Shown here piece by piece: positions 33,605-42,459 of a DNA stretch of 64,000 nucleotides. Position 1 is the first letter of the stretch. Every line of letters begins with the position of its first letter. The notes below the pieces were generated by a model. That model was not told the DNA's origin. It searched no databases and was given only the letters and a program-made list of their open reading frames with translations. The position numbers were made by a program, and so were the translations under genes. Source of the DNA: Scandinavium sp036495715 (lineage in GTDB: Bacteria > Pseudomonadota > Gammaproteobacteria > Enterobacterales > Enterobacteriaceae); NCBI GenBank assembly GCA_036495715.1, contig DASXML010000062.1:3012-67011 (forward strand), given 5' to 3'.

Positions 33605-34467
33605 TTTTTTCCCTCCAGCACCCGCTGACGCAGACGGCCAGACAGCGTATCCAGAATCGACACCACGATAACAATCAGCAGCAGCGTCATGCTCACCTGG
33701 TCGTAGCGGTCGAGTTTGATGTTGGTCATCAGCTCCTGGCCGATACCGCCCGCCCCCACCAACCCGAGAATGGTCGATGAGCGGAAATTAATTTCGAGAC
33801 GCATAAAACCATAAGAGAGAAAAATCGGTTTCACCTGTGGCCACAGCGCAAAACGCATCCGCTGTACCGGGGATGCTCCGCAGGCGGTCAGGCCGCGTAC
33901 CGGTTTGTCCTGCGCGCTTTCGATAGCCTCATAAAACAGTTTGGTCAGGCTGCCGATGGTGTGCAGGGTCAGCGCCAGAAAACCGGGGATCGCGCCGATA
34001 CCAAACGCCATCACAAAAATAACCGCCCACGCCAGTTCCGGCATGGTGCGCAGAAAGGCTACCAGCGCACGAATGCCAAAGCGTAATACGGTGGGTGCCC
34101 AGGCGTTACGCGCTGCCATAAAGGCCAACAGCGTGGCTATCGCTACCGCCACTAACGTCGAGGCCAGCGCCAGCTGTAGCGTTTCCCAAATCAGCGGCAA
34201 CTGGATGGGCAGGCGATAACCCCAGTAAGCCAGTGACCCTTTGGTATGCACATCAGCAAACAACACACCGCCGTGCAGCGTTGGCACGGTTTCCAGCATG
34301 TAGTCGAGGAAGTTTGGCAACGAATGCCAGATGGTGAGGAGGTTAAACTCGGCGGCCTGTCCGGCGGCGAAATAGAGCACCAGCAGCAGCGCCGACCAGG
34401 TGAAGGTGTCGCGCGTCTGGCGCATTTTCACCTGCTGGTAGTAACGTTCAAATTCAATATTCTGCAT
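33601..34467 (-). CDS. phnE: Phosphonate-type ABC transporter permease, first subunit
   Basis: A 288-residue PhnE-family permease. Marks are AARNAWAPTVLRFG, FLRTMPELAWAVIFVMAFG (in part), the loop QDKPVRGLTACGASPVQRM and LGLVGAGGIGQELM. The ATG at 34467 gives the usual length; a GTG at 34473 would add two residues. It is separated from phnD by a 59-bp gap with a strong hairpin and overlaps the second permease gene by 4 bp. Confidence 0.88.
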   Translation of the reverse strand: MQNIEFERYYQQVKMRQTRDTFTWSALLLVLYFAAGQAAEFNLLTIWHSLPNFLDYMLETVPTLHGGVLFADVHTKGSLAYWGYRLPIQLPLIWETLQLALASTLVAVAIATLLAFMAARNAWAPTVLRFGIRALVAFLRTMPELAWAVIFVMAFGIGAIPGFLALTLHTIGSLTKLFYEAIESAQDKPVRGLTACGASPVQRMRFALWPQVKPIFLSYGFMRLEINFRSSTILGLVGAGGIGQELMTNIKLDRYDQVSMTLLLIVIVVSILDTLSGRLRQRVLEGKK

Positions 34468-34487
34468 GTTCACTCGCGGGATAGACG

Positions 34488-34512
34488 CTCCCCCGCTGAC
34501 GGCTCGGGGGAG
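34488..34512 (-). promoter_or_regulatory. GC-rich hairpin between phnD and phnE
   Basis: A perfect 8-bp stem CTCCCCCG/CGGGGGAG with a 9-nt loop in the 59-bp gap. No T-run follows on the minus strand. This fits an mRNA-stabilising or partial-stop element that keeps binding protein above permease levels. Confidence 0.55.
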
Positions 34513-34526
34513 GTGAAAAGGTCTGA

Positions 34527-35465
34527 TTAACGGGCGTTAACCAGCTCGCGTTTCATGTCGATAATCTGTTGGAAATCCGCCACGGTCGCAGGGCCAATGT
34601 GCTGCGTGCCGCCCATGGCTTTGATAAAGCAGGAGTGATCCGCTGTATCGAGTTTTTTCACCGCCGCCACCACTTTCGTTTTGAAATCTGCCGGCAGGCT
34701 ATTGCTCACGAGGATCGGGCCGTTCGGGATCAGCGGCGATTGCCAGATGATGCGGATGTTTTTCATCAGGTCCGGGTGGTCCATGCGGATCAGACGGTTA
34801 AACGCGCCTGCGCTGTAGCCGTCGTTATAGTCGCCGACCATTGACGCCCAGGTTACCGCGCCCGCGAACTGACCGTTCAGCACGCCGAGAATGTCCTGCT
34901 CATGACCGCCGGAGAACGTGACGCTGGAAAAGAAGTTGTTGTACTTGTTATCGGTGGTGCCACCGAATTTCTTCTTGAATTCCTGATTCGGGATCAGGAA
35001 GCCGGAAGTCGAGTCTGGGTCAGCCATGCCGAAGGATTTGCCTTTCAGGTCATCGATGGTTTTGTACGGGCTGTCCGCTTTAACAATAACCACGGAATGG
35101 TAACCGCGAGACTGGTCTTTATCGTCCACCGCGATGCCCACAATATCGACCGCTTTCGGGTTGTTGATGTACACCGACGCGTAGGATGACGGTGACATGC
35201 TCAGCACCACGTCAACTTTACCGCCCAGCAGCCCCTGGATAACGCCTGAATAGTCTGACGAGTTACGCAGTTTGGTGTCGACGCTCAGTTCCTTGTCGAG
35301 AAAATCCTTCACGCACTGGTTATCACCGATTTGTTGGGTGGCGTTTTGCCCACCCAGAATACCCAGATTCAACTCTTTCGGTTGCGCGGCAGTTGTCTGC
35401 CAGGCCACCAGCAGCCCTGCCATCATCGCGGAATAACGTAATGCGCTCTTCATGTGCTTATTCAT
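34527..35465 (-). CDS. phnD: Phosphonate-type periplasmic binding protein
   Basis: A 312-residue PhnD-family binding protein. The signal peptide ends near TTAAQ (about residue 28). The ligand pocket motifs are SDYSGVIQGLLGGKVDVV, YHSVVIVKADSPY, DPDSTSGFLIP and SGGHEQDILGVLNGQ. The start is uncertain: ATGs at 35471, 35465 and 35453 have weak ribosome sites, and 35465 was chosen for signal-peptide shape. The true ligand may be phosphonate, phosphite or a phosphate ester; sequence alone does not decide. Confidence 0.85.
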   Translation of the reverse strand: MNKHMKSALRYSAMMAGLLVAWQTTAAQPKELNLGILGGQNATQQIGDNQCVKDFLDKELSVDTKLRNSSDYSGVIQGLLGGKVDVVLSMSPSSYASVYINNPKAVDIVGIAVDDKDQSRGYHSVVIVKADSPYKTIDDLKGKSFGMADPDSTSGFLIPNQEFKKKFGGTTDNKYNNFFSSVTFSGGHEQDILGVLNGQFAGAVTWASMVGDYNDGYSAGAFNRLIRMDHPDLMKNIRIIWQSPLIPNGPILVSNSLPADFKTKVVAAVKKLDTADHSCFIKAMGGTQHIGPATVADFQQIIDMKRELVNAR

Positions 35466-35514
35466 TATCATTGCCCGTGTTGTCTTTGTTAAAGGAGTAA
35501 CGTTGGAGTTGGAT

Positions 35515-36357
35515 TCAGTGGAGCTGGCTGATTTCATCGCCATAAAGTTGTTGCAGGACATCCAGGCTCAAGTCGTCCGGATGACCGTCAAACACGATTT
35601 GCCCCTGCGCGATGCCAATCACGCGGGTGCAGTAAGATTTCACCAGTTCAATCGAGTGCAGGTTGACCATCACGCTGATGCCCTGCTCGCTGACTTCGCG
35701 CAGTGCGTTCATGATGCGCTGGGTGTTTTTTGGATCGAGCGAGGCCACCGGTTCGTCGGCCAACAGGATGGACGGGTTCTGGATCAGCGCCCGGCAAATC
35801 GCCACGCGCTGCATCTGCCCACCGGAGAGATTTTCCGCACGCTGGAGCGCATGCGGCAGCATGTTCATCCATTCGAGCAGCGCAATGGCGCGGGCGCGGT
35901 CCTCGTCGGAGAACACTTTAAACAGGGATTTGAGCGTAGAGGTCTGGCTCAGGCGACCTAATAACACGTTGGTCAGCACATCCAGACGCGGCACCAGACA
36001 GAAGTCCTGGAAAATCATGCCACATTCGCTGCGCCACTGGTTCAGCGCGCGTCCACTCAGGCCGGAAACATCATGCGGGAGGCCCATTTCCGGGTAGCTC
36101 AACAGTTCGCCGGAAGTCGCGCTGTGCGTGCCATTAAGTACGTGCAGCAGCGTGGATTTCCCCGCCCCCGAACGCCCGACGATCCCCACCATTTCGCCCG
36201 CATGCAGGTCAAAATTAATGTCGTTCAGCACCGTCTGGTGTGCGTTGTACGACTTGCATAAGTGTTTCACACTCAGCACTTTGCGCTGATGAGCATGGAC
36301 GAGCTGCGGTTGAACCGGGTAATCGTTCAGGGAAAAGAGTGCGCGAGCGTTGTTCAT
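35515..36357 (-). CDS. phnC: Phosphonate-type ABC transporter ATPase
   Basis: A 280-residue ATPase. A 30-residue N-terminal extension precedes the ABC domain. Walker A is GRSGAGKST, the Q-loop FQDFCLVPRL, the signature LSGGQMQRV, Walker B ILLADEPVASLD, and the switch His is in NLHSIELV. RLDVLTNVLLGRL is a PhnC hallmark. It heads the phnCDEE operon behind a Pho-box-like sequence. Confidence 0.9.
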   Translation of the reverse strand: MNNARALFSLNDYPVQPQLVHAHQRKVLSVKHLCKSYNAHQTVLNDINFDLHAGEMVGIVGRSGAGKSTLLHVLNGTHSATSGELLSYPEMGLPHDVSGLSGRALNQWRSECGMIFQDFCLVPRLDVLTNVLLGRLSQTSTLKSLFKVFSDEDRARAIALLEWMNMLPHALQRAENLSGGQMQRVAICRALIQNPSILLADEPVASLDPKNTQRIMNALREVSEQGISVMVNLHSIELVKSYCTRVIGIAQGQIVFDGHPDDLSLDVLQQLYGDEISQLH

Positions 36358-36406
36358 AAGTATTCCACGTTGCTTGTTTTCGCCGTGGTTATTAACAACG
36401 CTGCGC

Positions 36407-36424
36407 GTGACGCTTTAATGACAG
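36407..36424 (-). promoter_or_regulatory. Pho-box-like sequence upstream of phnC
   Basis: Read on the minus strand, CTGTCAT-TAAA-GCGTCAC has the Pho-box layout: two 7-bp repeats 11 bp apart. The first repeat is perfect and the second matches 4 of 7. It lies 50 bp before the phnC ATG. Confidence 0.45.
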
Positions 36425-36495
36425 AAAAACGATAAACAGATGAAGATGTCGCCCAAAGCGGTAACAAAAGTGCTTCCCGTTACCGCCGTGGTTTA

Positions 36496-37866
36496 TCAGG
36501 AGTCGGCAAACGCGCCACGGTTCAAATCCGTGACAACCGTGTTCATACGTTCTTCGTTGAGGCGATAGAAGCGGATGGCAATCGCGGTGAGCACGTAGAA
36601 CACCGACGGGATCACCGAGAACAGCATGATGATGCCGTTTATGGCTTCCGTGGACTGTACGTGACTGCTGGAGGCGTAGTTGTAATACGCCAGCACCCAA
36701 CCGAGGATCGCCCCGCCCACCGCCACGCCGAGTTTGATGACAAAAATATTGGCGGCGACGTTCATACCGGTGATACGACGCTGGGTTTTCCATTCCCCAT
36801 AATTATTGGTATCGGTGATCATCGACCACTGCAACGCCGCATTGCCGCCCTGCACCAGTTGAATGAGAATGTGGAAAATCAGCGGTAACACCCAGTACTG
36901 AATCGGCAGCCAGAAGCACACCAGACCCAATGCGGCGTTGAGCATGTTTATCCAGAACGAGAATTTCACCTTGCAGAAACGGGTGCCAAACGGCTTGGCG
37001 AGCACCGATCCGAACATCGAGGCAAACATGCCGCCGAGCATAAACCAGGTGATGATATCCGCGCCTTTGCCGAGCACGCTGTTAACGTAATAGACCACCG
37101 CGCCGCCGCGGATCACCACCGCCACCAGCATCGTGAAGTTATACACCGACAGCACCCACCACTGCTCATTGCGGAACAAAATTTTGACGTCACGAGCGAT
37201 ATTCAGGTTTTCTTCTTTAATCGGCTGAACGCGTTCATGGGTGGTAAAGAAACAGGCAATAAACATCAGGCAGCCAATCACGCCAAATATCCCCATCGAT
37301 ACCTGAATGCCGGTCGCCCGGTCGCCCGGATAAAGGAAATCAGACAGCGGTAATATAAATGCCGTCCCTAATGCGCCCCCAATCGGGGCAATAGCAAAGC
37401 GCCATGACTGCAATGAAAGACTTTCATGTAAGTCAGTCGTTAATGCCGCACCAAGTGAACAATATGGAATATTAATCGCCGTATACATCAGCGTCATAAA
37501 TATATATGCGCCAACGGCATAGACAATTTTTCCACTGTCGGTAAAAGAAGGTATGGAATAGACCAGTACGCAACTTACGGCAAACGGCACGCAGATAGCG
37601 AGCAGCCACGGACGGAAGCGGCCCCAACGGGTTGACGTGGCATCAGCGATGGCACCCATAATAGGATCGGTTATCGCGTCTAATAAACGTACCAGTAAAA
37701 ACATGGTCCCCATTACCGCCGGGGGTAGGCCATAAACATCGGTATAGTAATACGCAAGAATCGCCACCGAAGAATCAAAAACAATATGGCTCGCGGCATC
37801 GCCGAGGCTATAGCCGACCTTTTCTCTGACAGATAACTTTTCTCCTGCCACAATATAACTCCCCAT
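36496..37866 (-). CDS. GPH-family sugar:cation symporter
   Basis: A 456-residue, 12-helix transporter of the glycoside-pentoside-hexuronide family (MelB/YicJ type). LSVREKVGYSLGDAASHIVFD (in part) opens helix 1; LLDAITDPIMGAIAD, RWGRFRPWLL and INIPYCSLGAALT are the family marks. YGEWKTQRRITG matches the YGEW motif of helix 10. No glycosidase sits beside it in an operon, so its sugar is unknown. The ATG at 37866 has a weak ribosome site; a TTG at 37884 is possible. It is divergent from treA. Confidence 0.85.
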   Translation of the reverse strand: MGSYIVAGEKLSVREKVGYSLGDAASHIVFDSSVAILAYYYTDVYGLPPAVMGTMFLLVRLLDAITDPIMGAIADATSTRWGRFRPWLLAICVPFAVSCVLVYSIPSFTDSGKIVYAVGAYIFMTLMYTAINIPYCSLGAALTTDLHESLSLQSWRFAIAPIGGALGTAFILPLSDFLYPGDRATGIQVSMGIFGVIGCLMFIACFFTTHERVQPIKEENLNIARDVKILFRNEQWWVLSVYNFTMLVAVVIRGGAVVYYVNSVLGKGADIITWFMLGGMFASMFGSVLAKPFGTRFCKVKFSFWINMLNAALGLVCFWLPIQYWVLPLIFHILIQLVQGGNAALQWSMITDTNNYGEWKTQRRITGMNVAANIFVIKLGVAVGGAILGWVLAYYNYASSSHVQSTEAINGIIMLFSVIPSVFYVLTAIAIRFYRLNEERMNTVVTDLNRGAFADS

Positions 37867-37935
37867 CAGTATTATGTTGTGCAACCGGTTTCTTATGTGG
37901 CGCTATTTTTTGCACAGCCGGGGAAAGACGGTCCA

Positions 37936-37976
37936 TTATGTTTTTTTGCTAATTTCTTATGTTTTTTGCTTTATGT
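37936..37976. repeat. Direct repeats in the treA / GPH transporter divergent region
   Basis: TTATGTTTTTTTGCT and TTATGTTTTTTGCT lie about 22 bp apart, followed by TTTATGTGATCTC, a CRP half-site. The 287-bp divergent gap otherwise holds nothing recognised. The repeats could bind a regulator of either gene. Confidence 0.35.
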
Positions 37977-38153
37977 GATCTCTGAGGGCTAAGGCTGATA
38001 TTGAGCCGATTTTTTTGTTTTCCTGCTCACATTACCGCGCAACGGGAATTTGTCTGGAAAGGCGCAAAACGTTAACCCCGACACGCACCTGTGCCGATAT
38101 TCGTCTATGGTTGTAAGCAGCGGAATCAGCGCATCTAAAAAGGAGAATTAACG

Positions 38154-39881
38154 ATGAATAAACCCGTTTTGCGCCGTCCTGACTCGTTGTACCTCGCCCT
38201 GCAATTCGCGCTCGGTGGCGCGCTGCTTTCACTGAGCCTGGCGCACGCTCAGGCGGAAGACGCCCCTGCCGCGCCGCAGTCGCCGGATATTTTATTAGGC
38301 CCACTGTTTAACGACGTGCAGAGCGCGAAGCTGTTCCCGGATCAGAAAACGTTTGCCGATGCAGTGCCAAAAGGCGATCCGCTGATGATCCTTGCCGATT
38401 ACCGGATGCAGCGGAATCAGAGCAGTTTTGACCTGCGCCACTTTGTCGACGTGAATTTCACGATGCCGCAGGAAAAAGACAAGTACGTGCCGCCGAAGGG
38501 CCAAAGCCTACGCGAGCATATTGACGGCCTGTGGCCGGTGCTGACGCGCACCACCGACAGTGCTGCAAAATGGGACTCCTTGCTGCCGTTGCCAAAACCC
38601 TATGTTGTGCCCGGCGGGCGCTTCCGCGAGGTCTATTACTGGGACAGCTATTTCACCATGCTCGGGCTTGCAGAAAGCGGACACTGGGACAAGATTTCGG
38701 ACATGGTCGCCAACTTCGCCTATGAAATTGACACCTGGGGCCACATCCCTAACGGCAACCGAACTTACTACCTGAGCCGTTCGCAGCCGCCGTTTTTCTC
38801 ACTGATGGTCGAACTGCTGGCAACACATGACCGTGATGCGCTGAAAACCTATCTGCCGCAGATGGAAAAAGAGCACGCCTACTGGATGGATGGTCAGGAT
38901 TCATTGCAAAACGGCAAAGCCGATAAGCGCGTGGTGAGACTCAATGACGGGGCAATCCTTAACCGTTACTGGGATGACAAAGACACGCCGCGCCCGGAAT
39001 CCTGGCTTGATGATGTGAATACCGCCAAAAGTAACCCGAACCGCCCGGCAACGGAAATCTACCGTGATCTGCGCTCGGCGGCGGCCTCTGGCTGGGATTT
39101 CAGCTCGCGCTGGATGGATGACCCGCAAAAACTCAGCACCATTCGTACCACCACTATTGTGCCCGTTGACCTGAACTCGCTGATGTTCAAGATGGAAAAA
39201 ATCATCGCCACCGCCAGTAAAGCGGCGGGCGATGACGCCAAAGCGACACGCTATGACACCATGGCGAGCGAGCGTCAGAAAGCGATGGAACATTATCTGT
39301 GGAATGACAAAGAAGGCTGGTACGCCGATTACGATCTCAAAACCCATAAAGTCCGTAATCAGCTGACTGCCGCTGCGCTGTTCCCGCTGTATGTTAATGC
39401 GGCGTCGAACTACCGGGCCGATAAAGTCGCCGCCGCGACGGAATCGCATCTGCTGAAACCGGGCGGCATTTCCACGACGACCGTGAAAAGCGGTCAGCAA
39501 TGGGATGCACCGAACGGTTGGGCTCCGCTGCAATGGGTGGCGACCGAAGGGCTGCAAAACTACGGCAAAGAGAAAATCGCGATGGAAGTCTCCTGGCGAT
39601 TCCTGACCAACGTTCAGCACACCTATGACAGCCAGCAGAAACTGGTCGAGAAATATGACATCACGTCTACCGGCACCGGCGGGGGTGGTGGGGAATATCC
39701 GTTACAGGACGGTTTCGGCTGGAGTAACGGTGTGACGCTGAAAATGCTCGATTTGATCTGCCCGAAAGAACAGCCGTGCGATGACGTACCGAAAACACGG
39801 CCAACGCCTGCGGCCAGTGCGGCGCCGGTAACGACCGCTGCGCCTGCACCTTCAAACACTCCGGTAGAAAAAACGCCGTAA
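38154..39881 (+). CDS. treA: Periplasmic trehalase
   Basis: A 575-residue GH37 alpha,alpha-trehalase splitting trehalose to two glucose units in the periplasm. The signal peptide ends near AHAQA (about residue 33). Trehalase signatures PGGRFREVYYWDSYF and QWDAPNGWAP and the glycine run GGGGGEYPL are intact. The tail is Pro/Ala-rich. It is close in sequence and length to E. coli TreA (565 aa). AAGGAG lies 8 bp before the ATG. REP units follow its stop. Confidence 0.96.
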   Translation: MNKPVLRRPDSLYLALQFALGGALLSLSLAHAQAEDAPAAPQSPDILLGPLFNDVQSAKLFPDQKTFADAVPKGDPLMILADYRMQRNQSSFDLRHFVDVNFTMPQEKDKYVPPKGQSLREHIDGLWPVLTRTTDSAAKWDSLLPLPKPYVVPGGRFREVYYWDSYFTMLGLAESGHWDKISDMVANFAYEIDTWGHIPNGNRTYYLSRSQPPFFSLMVELLATHDRDALKTYLPQMEKEHAYWMDGQDSLQNGKADKRVVRLNDGAILNRYWDDKDTPRPESWLDDVNTAKSNPNRPATEIYRDLRSAAASGWDFSSRWMDDPQKLSTIRTTTIVPVDLNSLMFKMEKIIATASKAAGDDAKATRYDTMASERQKAMEHYLWNDKEGWYADYDLKTHKVRNQLTAAALFPLYVNAASNYRADKVAAATESHLLKPGGISTTTVKSGQQWDAPNGWAPLQWVATEGLQNYGKEKIAMEVSWRFLTNVQHTYDSQQKLVEKYDITSTGTGGGGGEYPLQDGFGWSNGVTLKMLDLICPKEQPCDDVPKTRPTPAASAAPVTTAAPAPSNTPVEKTP

Positions 39882-39893
39882 TCCCGGCGAGGT

Positions 39894-40020
39894 GCCCGGC
39901 GGCGCGTTGCTTGCAGGGCCTACAACGGCAAACCAATGCCCCATAGGCCCGGTCAGCGTTAGCGCCACCGGGTAATAGAAGCACACCCCGTAGGCCCGGT
40001 CAGCGTTAGCGCCACCGGGC
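39894..40020. repeat. REP/BIME array after treA
   Basis: Three REP-like units at about 39894-39923, 39943-39972 and 39991-40020. The last two share TAGGCCCGGTCAGCGTTAGC and then GCCACCGGG exactly. They occupy the first part of the 400-bp gap before the siderophore receptor gene. Confidence 0.85.
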
Positions 40021-40182
40021 AATAAACACCAACACTCTGCTACCAAATCTGGTAGCAGGTCCAACATACGATTTATCTTCCGTCGCCCTTCGTTACTGCG
40101 TTCATCCATTAAAACCTGAGATAAAGCAGGGCATTCCCGCGCCTCTCATCCCCTTTCTTTGCTTGATTCACTTAACGCAAAC

Positions 40183-40201
40183 AATAATAATTCGCATTCT
40201 T
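40183..40201 (+). promoter_or_regulatory. Fur-box-like sequence
   Basis: AATAATAATTCGCATTCTT agrees with the 19-bp Fur consensus at 12 positions. It lies about 80 bp before the receptor ATG in AT-rich DNA, the expected place for iron repression. Confidence 0.5.
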
Positions 40202-40281
40202 TTTAACGAAAACTGACATTTTCGCACATTTTGACACGGTGGCGCACAGGAGTGCCAGGCCGTGTTACTCAGGATTATGCG

Positions 40282-42402
40282 ATGAATAACACACTGCTTC
40301 TCAAACGCTCGTCGGTGCTTTGCGCCCTGGCACTGGCGTTCCCTTGCTCCTCTTTCGCAGAAGAAACGGTCGTTGTCACGGCCCAACCGGTTGAATCGGC
40401 AACGGCGCAGACCGAAGGCTACACCGCTAAAACATCGACCGGATCGACCAAAACCGATCAGCCGCTGATCACCACCGCGCAGTCAGTCTCCGTTGTGACG
40501 CGCCAGCAAATGGAAGATCAGGGCGTGACCAACGTCAGCCAGGCGCTAAGCTATACGCCAGGCGTCTACAGCACCTTTGGCGGTGCAGCAACCCGTTTTG
40601 ATGCCATCTCGCTGCGCGGCTATCACGGCGGCGACGTGGATAACATTTTCCTCGACGGTATGCGCCTGATGAGCGACGGCGGCAGCCACAACGTCATTCA
40701 GATTGACCCGTGGTTCCTTGACCGGATTGATGTGATCAAAGGCCCCTCTTCTGCTCTGTACGGTCAAAGCGTGCCTGGTGGATTGGTCAATCTGACCTCT
40801 AAGCGCCCGCAGTTTACCTCTGAAGGCCATCTTCAGGCGTTTGGCGGCACGCAGAACACCAAAGGCGCGGCGTTCGATTACACCGACGCGATTAACAACC
40901 AGTGGGCATACCGCATCACCGGTATCACCCGCAATACCGACACCCAGTTCGACAATACCCGCGAAGAGCGTTATGCGATTTCACCATCGCTGCTGTGGCA
41001 GCCGGACACGGACACCAGTCTGTTGTTACGTGCCTATCTGCAAAAAGATCCGTCAGGTGGCTATCACGGCTCGCTGCCGCTGGACGGCACGCGCTATGAA
41101 CACAACGGTCGCAAGCTCAGTAATAGCACTAACGAAGGCGATCCGGGTGATGGCTATCAGCGCCGCGAACAGATTTACAGCTACGATTTCGACCACCAGT
41201 TCAACGACGTCTGGTCGGTACATTCCAGCGGCAGCTATACGCATTCAGACGTGAAGCTGGATCAGGTTTATCAGGTCGGCTGGATTGGCGACAGCGATAT
41301 GCTGGCGCGCGGCTACAGCGGCTCGAAGGGTTCCCTTGACGGTTGGTCGACGGATAATCGCGTTAAAGCGGATTTCAATACCGGCGACGTGCAGCACACC
41401 GTGGTGCTGGGCGGCGAATACCATCGCTTCCGCAACGATCTGTGGACCGGCGCGGGCGGTGCAAATCCGTTGGATCCGTGGAGTGGTTATACCCCACAAA
41501 CCGGGCATACCGTGACGTACAGCGATGATAACAACCGTCGTTATTACCAGGCAGGTGTGTATTTGCAGGATGAAATGGTCTGGAACCGCTGGCATGCCAA
41601 TCTGTCCGGCCGCTATGACCGTATCGTGTCTGAACAGGTTAGCGACACCTCTGGCACCTCGGCGCGTCGTTCAGACGACCACATCAGCAGCCGTGCCTCG
41701 CTGCTTTATGCGTTTGAAAATGGCCTGTCGCCGTACATGAGCTACAGCCAGGCGATCACGCCAGCGATGCTTTCTGGGCCGGACGGCCAACTGCTGAAAC
41801 CGACGACGGCGGAACAGTACGAAGCGGGCCTGAAATTCCAGCCGCCGGGTACGGCAGATATGTACAGCATTGCGATGTACGACCTGACGCAGAAAGACGT
41901 GGCAACGCGTGATACCAATATTGCCACCGCGACCTTCCTGCCTGCCGGGAAAGTGCATTCACAGGGCGTTGAACTGGAAGCCCGTAACCAGCTCACGCCA
42001 CGCCTGAGCACCATCGCGGGTTATACCTGGAACCGTCTGCGTTTTGCCGATACCAAAGATGGCACCGACGACAACACACCACAGTTAACGCCGGATCAGA
42101 TGGCATCGTTCTGGGCGCACTATAAGTTTGATTTCGGCATCAGCGCCGGAGCGGGCGTGCGGTATATCGGCAAGCAGTGGGCTGACGACGCGAATACCGA
42201 ACGTCTGCCGTCAACGACATTGATTGATGCGATGGTTCGTGCCGATTTGGGTGCCTGGACATCGGCCCTGAAAGGCGCATATTTACAGATCAATGCGAAT
42301 AATCTGACCGACCGGGAATATATTTCCGGCTGCTATGGCACCAATAACTGCTATTGGGGTGCGGAGCGTTCGGTGATTGCCACCGTCGGTTATGATTTCT
42401 GA
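40282..42402 (+). CDS. TonB-dependent siderophore receptor (FoxA/FhuA-like)
   Basis: A 706-residue outer-membrane receptor. The signal peptide is cut after SFA (about residue 26), followed by the TonB box EETVVVTA. The plug domain holds ITTAQSVSVVTRQQM, LRGYHGGDVDNIFLDGM (in part) and VIKGPSSALYGQSVPGG. A 22-strand barrel follows, ending in the final aromatic YDF. The late CYGTNNCYWGAERSV is like the Cys-flanked loop of ferrichrome and ferrioxamine receptors, so a hydroxamate siderophore is the best guess. The ATG at 40282 gives a proper signal peptide; the frame from 40231 does not. Confidence 0.88.
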   Translation: MNNTLLLKRSSVLCALALAFPCSSFAEETVVVTAQPVESATAQTEGYTAKTSTGSTKTDQPLITTAQSVSVVTRQQMEDQGVTNVSQALSYTPGVYSTFGGAATRFDAISLRGYHGGDVDNIFLDGMRLMSDGGSHNVIQIDPWFLDRIDVIKGPSSALYGQSVPGGLVNLTSKRPQFTSEGHLQAFGGTQNTKGAAFDYTDAINNQWAYRITGITRNTDTQFDNTREERYAISPSLLWQPDTDTSLLLRAYLQKDPSGGYHGSLPLDGTRYEHNGRKLSNSTNEGDPGDGYQRREQIYSYDFDHQFNDVWSVHSSGSYTHSDVKLDQVYQVGWIGDSDMLARGYSGSKGSLDGWSTDNRVKADFNTGDVQHTVVLGGEYHRFRNDLWTGAGGANPLDPWSGYTPQTGHTVTYSDDNNRRYYQAGVYLQDEMVWNRWHANLSGRYDRIVSEQVSDTSGTSARRSDDHISSRASLLYAFENGLSPYMSYSQAITPAMLSGPDGQLLKPTTAEQYEAGLKFQPPGTADMYSIAMYDLTQKDVATRDTNIATATFLPAGKVHSQGVELEARNQLTPRLSTIAGYTWNRLRFADTKDGTDDNTPQLTPDQMASFWAHYKFDFGISAGAGVRYIGKQWADDANTERLPSTTLIDAMVRADLGAWTSALKGAYLQINANNLTDREYISGCYGTNNCYWGAERSVIATVGYDF

Positions 42403-42417
42403 GTGAAATAAAACGAC

Positions 42418-42445
42418 AAAGGGCAGCCAATGGGCTGCCCTTTTT
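42418..42445. terminator. Bidirectional terminator between receptor and ymgE
   Basis: A perfect 11-bp stem AAAGGGCAGCC/GGCTGCCCTTT with loop AATG, flanked by T and A runs on both sides. Confidence 0.9.
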
Positions 42446-42459
42446 AAATGTCATGTCGA

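Noticed and set aside
36421..36450. A second Pho-box reading CTGTTTA...CTGTCAT
   Set aside because: The two half-sites are 15 bp apart instead of 11, so only the 36407-36424 reading was kept.
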